Source: Mycoplasma phocimorsus (GTDB lineage Bacteria; Bacillota_I; Bacilli_A; Mycoplasmatales; Metamycoplasmataceae). Taken from it: a DNA stretch of 64,000 nucleotides. Position numbers and translations under genes: made by a program. Location: assembly GCF_030077875.1 (NCBI RefSeq), contig NZ_JASEJT010000005.1, positions 1 through 64,000 of the forward strand. The letters are read 5' to 3'. Below are positions 52,702-64,000 of this stretch, piece after piece. Under the pieces are notes generated by a model. That model saw only the letters and a program-made list of their open reading frames with translations. It ran no database searches and was not told the DNA's origin. The first letter of the stretch is position 1; the number at the start of each line of letters is the position of its first letter.

Positions 52702-55700
52702 ATGAAAAGACTTATTAAAGAAGTATTTAAATCATTATCAAAAAACAAGGTTGTAACAATTGGAATTTCTATTTTAGTATTCCTTACTTCTTTTATTTTC
52801 ACATTACTTTTTAATCTTAGAAGTTCATTTAATTCTCAAGAAAAAGATATTAAAAATATTTCAAGACTACATGATATTACGCTTGATTTAAACCTTCAAA
52901 ATACAGATTCTATTAAAAGCGGAGGATATTTTGTTAATAATCAGACAAAAGATATTCCCAATATTTTTATTAACAAACAAAAGTTATCAAATAAAAAAAT
53001 TATTTTAGATTTAAGTAAAACTAAATCTGATTTTATTTTAATTTCTTCGCTTGGTATTAATAATTATGATAATTTATATATAGATAAACATGATTTTAAA
53101 TTAATTTATGATTCATTTCAGTTGTCGAATAATTTAAAAAAGGATCAAATTTATAATTTTGATTTAGATAAAAGAATTTTTAGCGTAAGTAGCAAAGAAC
53201 TTTTTGAAAAATTAAAAGCTCGCAATTCTTTACCTAAACTTAAAATTTTTCAAAAAAATGCTAATGGAAAGTTTGTACAAGTTGAAAAAATTTTAACTAT
53301 TAATTATGATCAAAATATTAAATTAGTTGAAGAAGAAGCCAATAACTTTAAATACAATAAAGCTCAAGTAAATGAGCTTTTTGATGTTAAATGAGAAAAT
53401 GATCGCGCTCTTTTTTATAACATTTCAAATGCATATCTAAATATTAAAACAAAAGAAATTTCTTTTAATTATTTAGATATTGCTAATAATTGAATTAATA
53501 ATGGTGAAGCAATTATTATTGATGAAGACACATCAGCAAAATTGTTTGGGCTTAAAAAATCTGATACTTATAAGCATTATTATGAATTAGATAATTCTAT
53601 TAATCATCCAATTTTTAAAATTGCTAATTTTACTAAAGAAAATATTAAAAATTTTAATTCTAAGCTCGATAATGAAGTTATTTCATTTTCTTGATTTAAA
53701 AATAATTATAAAGATAAAATTGTATCTGAATTTCCATCTTCAAATTTTGATGATGTAAAAAAAATCTTTACTTTAAACTTTAAAGAAAAAACAGATAGTT
53801 TATTTCAACCTAATTCTAATTATATAATTCCCCATAATTTAATTTTTAATGAATTAGAAATTGATAAATTCTATCAAAGAAATTATCGTATTACATTTGA
53901 TGAATATCCTGAAAATTGAGAAGGCTCACTTTGCAAATTTATTGAATCGCTCCGCAGTGGAAATGAAGAGCTAACTAAGAAATTTGGAACATATCAAGAT
54001 CTTCAAAAATTAATATATTGAACTAAAGAAAAATTTATTATTAGATGAAATTCTTTAGATGTTCTAAATGAAGAAGATATTATTTCTATTTTACAAAACA
54101 AGGTTAGAAATAATGTTGATGTTTTAAAATTTGATTTATCTGTCCAAGAATCTGAACTTAATGAAATAATTTCTAATATTAAAGACTTAAAGGATTCAAA
54201 AACATCAATTAGACAAGAAGTTATTAATTTCGAAAAATCACAAAATAATAAGACAAACGAGCAAATTCTAAATAAAATTAGTGATGCGCAAATTCTTAAT
54301 AAAGCAATCAATAATATTACAGAAGGAGCTAAATATTATAAAATTAAGCAAATTATTAATCATATTACTAATCTTGATATAGAAGGTAAAAAAATAGGTT
54401 TAGATAATATTGGATATCGTAAAACACTTTCAATTGATTCATTTGATGAAGAAAATAACAATAAAAATGTTTTTCATTTTGTTGATATAGGCGATGAAAA
54501 TGAAAAAGTTGATGGTTTTAAACTTAATGTTGGAAAACTTTATAATGAAGCCAAAAACCAAACTTCAATTAGACATTTAAAAGTTGATTCTGATTCAATT
54601 AATGATAGCGAATACTTACCAACTTTTATTTCGGCTAAATTAGTTCCACTTATCTTCTCTAATTTTCTTTCAGATCCTAAATATTTCAATGCCGATTTAG
54701 AATACAAAAAAGTAAAAATTAAAGATGAGCTAACAAATAATATTCATGATGAATTGAGAAAAATTATTGTTTTACGTACTTTATCAAATAAATATGATAA
54801 AACTCAAGAAACTAATATTTTAGGGATAACAAAATATAAAAGTAAGTATGTAATTCTTTATAAAAAAGACAATAATTCGCCATGAAGCGAACTGCCTGAA
54901 ACTTTTATTAAAGATGAAAGACTAAATTTATTCAAAAATCGTTTATCTGAATCTGATTTATTTTACTTTTTTGTTAATTTAGATTCGTTTACAATAAATA
55001 GTGTCAATATTATTCATAATAAAAAATGACTTAAAACTGATGAACAGTTTAAAAATATCAACTTTCTTCCTTTAATTTATCGTGTTCCTTTAAATGAAGT
55101 TGTTGATGAAGCTTATACTTCAGGAACTTCAAATAATTTAATTTATAATTTAGAACAATCAATTTTAAAACTAGATATTGTAAAAAATGGTTATGTCACA
55201 TTAGAATTTTTATCTAGATTTTTTAGTGAATTAAGAGTTGCATTTAATAAACACAATTTTGCTAAAGTTTTTGTTACCGCTGGTATTAACCCATCAAAAT
55301 TTTTACCAATGGCAGTTGAATTAGGTTATCAGTTAACTTCAAAATATCCAGGTATATTTAATAATTTTATTATTAATGCCTTTACAGCATTAGCTAAAAA
55401 TGTTCAAAATGTTAATGACTTTAATCGTGAGGCTCAAGAATTAGCAAATTTTATTTCAACATTTACTGGTGAAACATTTTTAGTAAATATTAATTATAAT
55501 GTGCTATATTCTTCAATTAAAGATGTTGATCGTTTTTTAATAGAGTTTTCAAATATAGTGAACTCTATTGATTTTAGAACATATTTTAAAGAAATGAAAG
55601 AATTTTTTACTGAAAATCCAACTAATGAAAATCACTATAAATTTAAAGATGAAAATGGATTTGTTAGAGAATATACTCAAATCGACTTATTAAAACCGCT

Positions 55701-58700
55701 TATTAATTCAATTAATATTACAAGTTTAATTTCTGCAATTGGAAATTTTATTGATTACATTAATTTCGATTATATTGCAAGACAAAAATTTACATTATTT
55801 AATAGTAGTATTAATAATAATTTAATTGAAATTTTAATGAAATCATTAATTAGAAATGCAAAAAATTTTAAATTAGGTTTTAAAGAATTATTTAATTTAT
55901 TTAATTGAACAAGTATTAAAGCGGTTTTAAATAAACATCTTTCAAAACTTGAACGTAAAGATTTAATTTCGCTTATAGCTTCAGGCTCAAAAGTTCAACA
56001 CAATAAAGTTATTATTCCTAGTTATAATACAAGAGAATTTTTATCTGATATTTTCAAATCACTATTTGAAAATAATAGTGATGATAAAAATTTTAAAGAA
56101 TTAATTGTAAGATTATTTAACTTTTCAGATAAAACATTAAGATTGACTGATAGTTTATTTTTGCCTTCATCAGAAGCTGATAAATTATCACTTACTGATT
56201 TAGCTCTTTTATTAGGGAAAGCAAATGAAACAGGATTTACATTGTTTGATTTTGAAAAATCAATTAGTGATAAATTAGAACTTTATATTCGCGATAAATT
56301 TGATACTAATAAACTTTCAGAAGATGAGAAAAAAATAATTCATTACTATTTAAATATCAATCCAAATATTACTCCTTCAATTGAAAGAAGTGTATTAAAT
56401 AATTTTATTAATAATATTAATTCATTAAAAATATTATTAAATTCATATTATTTATTAAAAAATCTTTCGCTTCGTATTCAACAAAAAGAAGATTATCCAG
56501 CACTAGCTAAATTAATTAATAGAATTATTGAATATGTTTCGCCAGATTTTAAAAATGAAATTGATGAATATAAATCTCAAGCAGCAGTTTATAAATTTAT
56601 TACAAACTTAATTGTAAAAATTAATAATCCAGCAGTTGCCTATAAAATAGCTAGACTAATAATTAATATTATTTTTAGTAATGAATTTACACAATTAAGG
56701 GAAAAATTAGCTTCAAAAGTTATTGATGGTAATAATCCCAATCTTCCCGAAAATACTTTTGGTGGAATTTCTACTTGAAACGGATTAGTTAATTATCAGC
56801 AGATAGCTATTACTTTTAGGAATTTTATAAAAGCAAATTTTGAAAAAAATTTATTACTTAAAGAGAACATTATTGATAATAATTTATTTGATCAATTATT
56901 AATACCATTAGTAAACTATTGAGCAATATTAGTTATTGATAAACAATTAACAGCTAAAAGTGAAAATACTTATATACAAAATCAATTAAATGCTATTAAT
57001 TTATTAGAAAATAGTAGTTTTGAAATTGTTGAATTATTAAATAAATTTTTCATTAAAAACTCAACTTTTGATTCATTTTTAAATATTTTTAATATTCCTT
57101 CAATTATTACCAATAAATATTTAAGAAAATTAAGTATTGGAACAATTATTTGGTTTATTTCTAATACAAATTATTTCCCAAATAATAACAATGTAGAAGG
57201 CAATTTAGCATATATTGTTAAAAATAAAATAACAAATTTAAATAAAATTGTAAATAATAAAATTGAATTTAATTATTTACTTGATGTTTTAATACAAGCG
57301 ATTCCCACATATGAGTCGCAGTTAGTATCTAAAGATGAAGAAGTTCCCTTTTCATTAGATAATGGTTTATTTAATTATTTAAAAAATAGTTTTGAAGGAA
57401 ATTCTATTTTTGGAATTGATTTTCAGGAATTAATTAATAAGTCAATTGATTCTGTAACATTTGAACAAGCACAAAATACTTTAATTTCTTTTAATGGTAT
57501 TAAAAGTTATTTAGCTAAAGTCAATTACGCTTACTTAATCAATAATAATAAGGCAATTTACACAGGTAAAATTCCTTCTAATCAACTTGATATGAACTAT
57601 TTAATTGAAAATTTAAATTCTAAATTTTTAATTAATATTAATGGTACTAAATTTATTATTGTTGGCGAAGATACTACTATTGATTATTTATATCCAGTTA
57701 TTGATGAAAATAATATTTCTGTTAACACATCAAATCAAGCTATCGTATATGTAAATAGTGAAGGCTTTGACAGAATAACTAATGCTTATAGAGGGAATGT
57801 TATTAAAAAATATTTATTAATCAAAAATGAAACAGGCATTAAAAATGAAGTTGTCAAAGAAAAAATTACAACTGAACTAGAAAAAATAATTGGTTATAAA
57901 TCACCAATTAATAGAGTATTTTTAAATAATGAAATTGATCAAATTAATCCTGAAAGAGTAATCAGAATTTCTACACCAATTAAATTTCTTGAAACAATGA
58001 ATTGAGCAATTGTTATTATTATTTCATTTATAATTTTAATGATTTCTGTTGCTATTACTTTTGTTGTTAGAAGATATATCGGCAACAAACAAAAAGTATT
58101 AGGAATTTTAATTGCTCAAGGCTACTCACCAATAGAAATTGCTAAATCTATGATTATTTTTGCAGCAATAACAACAATTGGTAGTGGTTTATTAGGTTAT
58201 ATTATTGGGCAGCAAGTACAAATTGCCACTATGGAGGTATTTAATAATTATTGAACACTTCCCAAACAAGCAATTAACTTTAATATTTTTTCTATGATAT
58301 TTGCTATTTTGGTACCATTCATTGGTGTTTCGCTTCTAATTATTCTTATTACTACATTAACTCTTAAAGCTAATCCTCTTGAACTTATTACTGGTAAAAA
58401 TAATAATTCTTGAACATTAATTCAAACAAAAATTGCAAAAGCAAAAAAACTAAGTGTTAAATCTAAATTTATTTCAAGTTTAACGCTTAATTCATTACCT
58501 AAGATGGCTGCCTTCTCTTCTTCAATTATAATAACATCAATAGTAGCTGTATTTGGATTTATTTCTTATGGTGAATTTGATAATATTACAAATAAAACTT
58601 ATGAAGGAAGAAAGTTTAATTTTAAACTTGACTTAGAAACTCCTACACATCAAGGCGGAAGTTATACAGATTATGATGGTACAGCGCTCGAAAATCAATT

Positions 58701-60702
58701 GTATGTACCTTATGGTGGTGGTGGAGAAACAAAACTCGAAACATTTGATTACTTTAGTCCTGGTTATTCTAGTGTAATTAATGCTGCCGAAAACATAAAT
58801 GGTGCTATTAGTAAAAATGATCGCACTTCACCACATATAATTACACAATTTAGTGCAGATATTAAGGTAGCTGGTTTAAATATTACGCCTTGACAATTTG
58901 CATATAATGCAATGCCTGATACTCAGAAATTTAAAGTAGATAGTATTAGAGATAAAGTTGGTTATGCACTTCAAAATGCTCAAGAAGGAATTAAACTTCA
59001 ATATCTACTTTTTGATAAAGTTCTTAAGGAATTAAATTTAAAAGAAAAAGATTTACAAATTGAAGAAAACAGAATAAACTTTATTGAAAAAACTAAAACA
59101 ATTGTTAAGCATCGTTTAACAGTCGAAAACTTACTTGAAACTAGAGAAATTAACAGAATTGTTAACAATCTTTTTAAAGATGTAATGACATTTTGACAAA
59201 TTTCAAAATTTGGTGTTTATGCAGTAGATAAAAATAATAAAAAAACAGATTTTTTTATCTACATTAACAATGAAAATGAAAAAGCTTTTAAATTTGCTAA
59301 ATATTCACCAGAACGTGATGATTATGAATATATGAATATTGAATCAACATCTTCAACGACAATAATTAGAAATAAATATCGTAACTTTCTTGTAAAAGCT
59401 TATAGAAATATTGCTAATGCTAATTATTCTGAAAATAAATATTCAATTAATAATATATTTAAAATCCAAGAAAAAATAAAAGACTACTATATTTCATTTG
59501 GTGGTATTTACTTTGATAAAAACTATGATGAAAAATATACATATGTAGATACAACTTACTCGGTAGATAATTCAATAAATAAATTAAGATTATACGGTTA
59601 TAAAAATGATTCAAAATTATTTGAATTAGATGAAACTCTTAAAGCAGAATTAAATCAATATCAAGGAAATAATTATCCTATTTTAGTTAATACTGTCACA
59701 CAAAGAAAATTTAACTTTCAAATTGGAGATACTATTCAAGTTGTTGTAAATAATAATATTAATCGTTTTACAAAGTTATTAAATTCACAAGAAAATACTG
59801 AGCAGAAAATAACGCTTGAAATTGTTGGAATTAATAATACATATATTAAAGATGAATTAATTATTCTTAAAAAAGATGCTGATAAAATTATTGGCTTTGA
59901 TCAATTTAAACCAGAACAACGTTTTAATGGTGTTATATCTGCTAATAAGATTCCAGAACAATTAATTGGCACCAGTTCATTATATTCAAATTCAGGTTAC
60001 TGACCAGCTCTTGATTCATTTACTATTAAAGATAATCCAGAAAAAATATTTGCGAATATTTTCGGTATTAAAGATAAAAAAGGTAATTGAGTTGGTAATA
60101 ATGTATTTAAAAAATATGGTTTTAGCTTAGCTCAAGTAGAAAAGTTTTTGAATAAAGATTTAAATGAAGCACTTAAAAATTCTGGTGTAGCTATTAAAGC
60201 ATTTACTAAAGTTTTTGAAGAAAAACTTTATTTTCCGTCAGCATCATCAATTGATGCCAAAAATATTGAATTAGGATTTATTACTTCAATTCAAAGCACA
60301 ATAGAAAAATTAATTATTTCTTCATTATTAATTTCATTATTACTTTCAATTATTATTTTAGTTATTATTAGTAGTATTATTATTAATGAAAATCAAAGAA
60401 ATATTGCACTTCTTTCAATTCTTGGTTACAATAAACGCGAAAGAATAAGAATGATTTTTTCAGCATTTGTACCATTTATTGTAATTGCTATTTTAATAAG
60501 TGTTCCGATTACAGTAATTTTAGCCAATGCTTTTGTAAATTTAATGCTAAATTTAGGTAATATCTATATTCCATTACTTTTAACATTCTCATCAGTCTTA
60601 ATAGTTTCAATTTTTATTATTTTGGCTATTGGTATTACGCTATATACTTCTTGAATTACAATTAATAAAGCTAAAGCACTTGATATTATGAAAGGTAAAT
60701 AA
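52702..60702 (+). CDS. Giant FtsX/MacB-type ABC permease (2666 aa)
   Basis: One uninterrupted frame of 8001 bp under code 4, with GGAG 7 nt before ATG. After one N-terminal helix (about 18-40) comes an extracellular region of roughly 1700 residues, including a coiled-coil-like stretch near 465-530. A FtsX cluster (helices near 1770-1792, 1817-1838, 1858-1886), a helix at about 1935-1958, a second ectodomain of about 570 residues and a final FtsX cluster (2533-2560, 2585-2611, 2622-2650) follow. This is the LolE/MacB-like plan with an enlarged periplasmic-core equivalent. Such long permeases are known in mycoplasmas. It overlaps its ATPase by 1 nt. Lipoprotein, peptide or lipid handling is conjecture. 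Confidence 0.88.
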
Positions 60703-61874
60703 TGGTAAAAAAGTTAATTAAAAAAATTTCTTTAAAATTATTTAATAAAAATAATTTTGATGAAGGAACTATTGACAAGTTGATTTTATCAAAAGATAAA
60801 ATCATTATAAATAAACCTATTGCTAAATATTTAAATTTAGTTAATAAAACAAAAAAACCTTTTTCAAGTATTAATCAATTTAAATTATTTATCAATCGTA
60901 AAGATTTAACATTTAATCGTAATATTTATTCTGAAGAAATTAATGTTATTTTCGATGAAATAATTACTAAAATCTTTAATAAAAATATTAATATGATGAA
61001 TAAAGGCATTAAATGTAATTTAAGCTATCCACTTTCATTAAACAAATCATTTGAAATAGTCACTATTACTAAAGATAAAGATTTTATTATTTTAAATATT
61101 AAAATCTTTATTGATGTAGAAGAAAAGAAAAATCCATATATTGAAAAAATCAATGATGAAATAATTATTAAAGGTAATAATGTTTCAAAATTTTATGTAA
61201 ATGATTCTGAAATTACTAAGGTGCTTGATAATATTTCCTTTGAAATTAAAAAAGGAGAATATGTAGCCATTTATGGTAAATCAGGTTCAGGTAAGTCTAC
61301 ATTATTAAATTTAATTTCTGGATTAGATCGTCCTACTGCTGGAAGCATTATTAATAATGGAGTCAACATTGAAACGCTTTCTGATTCAAAACTAACATGA
61401 TTTAGAAGAAATAATATTTCATTTATATTTCAGTCATACTATCTTCTTGAAAATTTAAGTGCTTATGATAATGTTTTATCAGGCAGTTATTTACAAAAAG
61501 ACAAAGAAAAAGTATTAGATATTGATAAATTATTTAGTGAATATGATATTGATAATATTAAATATAAATTTCCAGCAACAATGTCAGGAGGACAACAACA
61601 ACGAGTTTCAATATTGCGTGCTTTAATTAAAAATTCACCAGTTATAATTGCTGATGAACCAACCGGTGCCCTTGATCCTGAAACTACAAAAATTGTTCTT
61701 ACTTCTTTAGATAAAATGAATAAAGAATATAATACAACTATTATTATGGTTACACATGATGAACCTATTTCTCGTCTAGCTAATAAAATTATCTATATTG
61801 AAGAAGGAAAAATTGCTGAAATTAAGATTAATAATAATCCAGCCACAATTGAACAATTAGGATACTCTAAGTAA
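60702..61874 (+). CDS. LolD/MacB-type ABC ATPase with N-terminal extension
   Basis: A 390-residue ATPase that powers the adjacent permease. The ABC domain begins near residue 160 and has Walker A GKSGSGKST (192-200), Q-loop FIFQSYYLLENL, signature MSGGQQQRVSI (from 294), Walker B VIIADEPTGALDP and switch His in MVTHD, the classic LolD/MacB form. The first roughly 155 residues are an additional Lys/Asn/Ile-rich domain with no family I recognise; LolD proteins are normally about 230 residues. A terminator follows. Confidence 0.92.
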
Positions 61875-61912
61875 GAAAATTGGGATAATATTCCCGATTT
61901 TCTTTTATTCAG
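61873..61912 (+). terminator. Terminator after the FtsX permease/ATPase operon
   Basis: AGAAAATTGGGA pairs with TCCCGATTTTCT (one G-U pair) around a short loop, followed by TTTTATT; it adjoins the stop codon. Confidence 0.8.
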
Positions 61913-61957
61913 TTTTTTATTCATTGTATAATTACATAATTAAATTAAAGGAGATTT

Positions 61958-64000
61958 ATGAATAAAGTAAAACATTTTATTGAGTATTTTATTCCTGAAA
62001 ACTATAAATTATTTTTTGATATAAAACGTATTAAAAAACAATTTTGTGGAAGCGTTGAGATATTTGGTGAAGCTATTAACAATAATATTTTTATTCATCA
62101 AAAAAGCTTAGAAATTAAAAGTGTTAAACACCAAGGGAAAGAACTTAATTTTAAAGTAAATAATGATGAACATGAAATAGAAATTGAGTTAAATTTTATT
62201 GGTAAAACTTCAATTTATATTGAATTTTGTGGAAAAATTACTGACAATATGGTTGGTATATATCCTTCATATTATCAAATAAAAGGAAATAAAAAAGAAA
62301 TAATTTCAACTCAATTTCAATCGCATTTTGCAAGAGAAGCATTTCCATGTATTGATGAACCAGCCGCAAAAGCAACATTTGATTTATCATTAACTTTTGA
62401 TAATCAAACTTCTGAAGATATTGCACTTTCTAATATGCCTGAAATAGAAATTGAACAGCGTCAAAAAACTGGTATTTATAAATTTGCTAAAACACCTAAA
62501 ATGTCATCATACTTACTAGCATTTGTAATTGGTGAATTACAATCAATTGAAACATTAACTAATAATGGAACTAAAGTAGCAATTTATAGCACTAAAGCAC
62601 ATAATATCAATAATCTAAAAATCGCATTAAAATATGCTAAAGAATCAATAGAATTTTATGAAAGATTTTTTAATATAAAATACCCACTACCACAATCATT
62701 TCATGTAGCGTTACCAGACTTTTCGGCCGGAGCTATGGAAAATTGAGGTTTAGTTACTTATCGTGAAGTTTATTTATTGGCAAATGAAAGCGCATCAGTA
62801 AGTAGCAAACAAGGTATTGCTCTTGTAGTAGCCCATGAAGTTGCTCACCAATGGTTCGGTAATTTAGTAACTATGAAATGATGAGATGATCTTTGATTAA
62901 ATGAAAGTTTTGCAAATATGATGGAATATGTATGTGTTGATCATATAGAACCAAAATGAAACATTATTGAAGATTTTCAATCTTCAGGAGTTTTACCAGC
63001 ATTAAAACGCGATGCTACTGATGGTGTTCAATCAGTTCATGTTGAAGTTAATCATCCTGATGAAATTAATACATTATTCGATTCAGCTATAGTTTATGCT
63101 AAAGGTAGCAGATTAATGCATATGTTAATGAGATGATTAGGTAAAGAAAACTTCTCTAAAGGATTACACAATTACTTTTTAAAACACAGTTATTCAAATA
63201 CTATTGGCGATAACCTTTGAGAACAATTATCTGCAGTATCGAATCGTGATGTTAAATCATTTATGAGTAGTTGATTAAATCAACCAGGCTATCCTCTTGT
63301 AACTAGCAAAGTTATTAATAATAAATTAATTATTTCACAAAAACAATTTTTTATTGGAAGTTTTGAAAATAAAAATAGAATTTGACATATTCCACTTAAT
63401 TCAAATTGAAAAGGAATTCCTGAAATTTTAAATAAAGAAGAAATTATTATTGAGAATTATTCAAAACTTAAAAAAGAAAATAAAGATGTTTTTAGATTAA
63501 ATACAAATAATACAGCCCACTATATTTGTTTTTATGAAGGTGAATTATTAGATTCAATAATTTCACAATTTAAGCAACTTGATAAAACAAGTAAATTTCA
63601 ATTATTGCAAGATCATAACTTTTTAGCTCAAAGTGGATTAATTTCATATACTATGATTTTAAAATTTTTTAGTGTTTTGAAAAATGAAGATTCGAGCTTA
63701 GTAATAAATATTACAAATAATTTATTAAATTCAATTAAATTATTTGTTGATCATAATTCAAAAGAGGAAAATAAATTAAGAAAATTAAGTTTATTTTTAT
63801 TTAAAAATAATTTTGAGCGTTTAGGTTTATTTAAAAAAGAAAATGAAACTGTTGATGATGAAATAATTAGATCAATTACCCTTTCAAGAATGCTTTTTGC
63901 TAAAGAAAAATCATTAATTGAAACAGCACATGAATTATTTATTAAAAATGAAAATAATTTAGAACAAATTCCTGTATCAGCAAGATATATTATCATAGCT
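61958..64000 (+). CDS. M1-family aminopeptidase, 3' end outside window
   Basis: A zinc metallopeptidase that removes N-terminal amino acids, probably feeding amino acid supply in the cytoplasm. The 681 visible residues include the N-terminal beta domain, the substrate motif GAMEN, the zinc motif HEVAHQWFGN (H293, E294, H297) and the third ligand E316 in WLNESFA, exactly 18 residues on, followed by the SAIVYAKGSRLMHML block of the family. GGAG precedes ATG. The frame is open to the right edge. It has no signal peptide, so a PepN-like cytoplasmic role is likely. Confidence 0.93.

Noticed and set aside
1-64000. tRNA, rRNA, CRISPR or insertion sequence
   Set aside because: I looked for T-loop GTTCRANNC-type signals, regular direct repeats with spacers and transposase motifs, and found none that hold up.

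Overview
This is a piece of a mycoplasma (Mollicutes) chromosome. Base composition is very A+T-rich, intergenic gaps are short, and most tryptophans are encoded by TGA (genetic code 4). Read with the standard code nearly every long gene appears broken; with TGA as Trp they become single intact frames. TGG is occasionally used for Trp (for example at 57151 and in the zinc motif of the M1 peptidase). Gene content (P48-like BMP lipoprotein with a nucleoside ABC transporter, hprK-lgt-trxB, InlB-repeat lipoproteins, a giant FtsX-type permease) fits the hominis group (Mycoplasmopsis/Metamycoplasma-like). I cannot name the species. I see no tRNA, rRNA, IS element, prophage or CRISPR array.

Layout. 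1-4891: two tandem paralogous surface lipoproteins with InlB-like repeats, the first cut by the window edge. 5183-11715 (minus strand): hprK-lgt-trxB, uvrA and a six-helix membrane protein. 11869-18365 (plus): rpsF-ssb-rpsR, then gdpP-rplI-dnaB and a CNNM/CBS protein. 18474-21223: a lipoprotein and a voltage-gated-type K+ channel. 21758-23796 (minus): trmL, a SpoU rRNA methylase and the ribosome-assembly GTPase rbgA. 23842-32285 (plus): a phosphodiesterase, a HAD phosphatase, RNase HIII, ffh, a pseudouridine synthase, gatCAB and a YihY protein. 32397-34483 (minus): a paralogue of the 18.5-kb lipoprotein and an azoreductase. 34572-37795 (plus): pfkA, a nicotinate phosphoribosyltransferase and a PQ-loop membrane protein. 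38156-43926: BMP lipoprotein plus nucleoside-type ABC transporter. 44001-45008 (minus): ZIP metal transporter. 45119-51003: ABC-2 permease, ATPase and four tandem small lipoproteins in one tightly overlapping operon. 51157-52444 (minus): rpsP-trmD-rplS. 52702-61874: a 2666-residue FtsX-family permease with its ATPase. 61958-end: M1 aminopeptidase, cut by the window edge.

How it works together. The window mixes housekeeping blocks (ribosomal proteins, replication, tRNA-dependent amidation, glycolysis, secretion) with membrane and surface systems that suit a wall-less parasite: Lgt makes the lipoproteins encoded in several loci, nucleosides and nicotinate are scavenged, and several ABC systems face large extracellular domains. 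Translation is tightly coupled: many neighbours overlap by 1, 8, 11, 17, 20 or 23 nt. At least six genes have a TATAAT-like -10 box only 6-8 nt before the ATG and no Shine-Dalgarno sequence, so their mRNAs should be leaderless.

The least ordinary parts are the 45.1-51.0 kb ABC/lipoprotein operon, the 8-kb permease gene, an eight-cysteine patch in the first lipoprotein, a nucleoside permease with a long cytoplasmic tail, and a phosphofructokinase that lacks several effector-site arginines.
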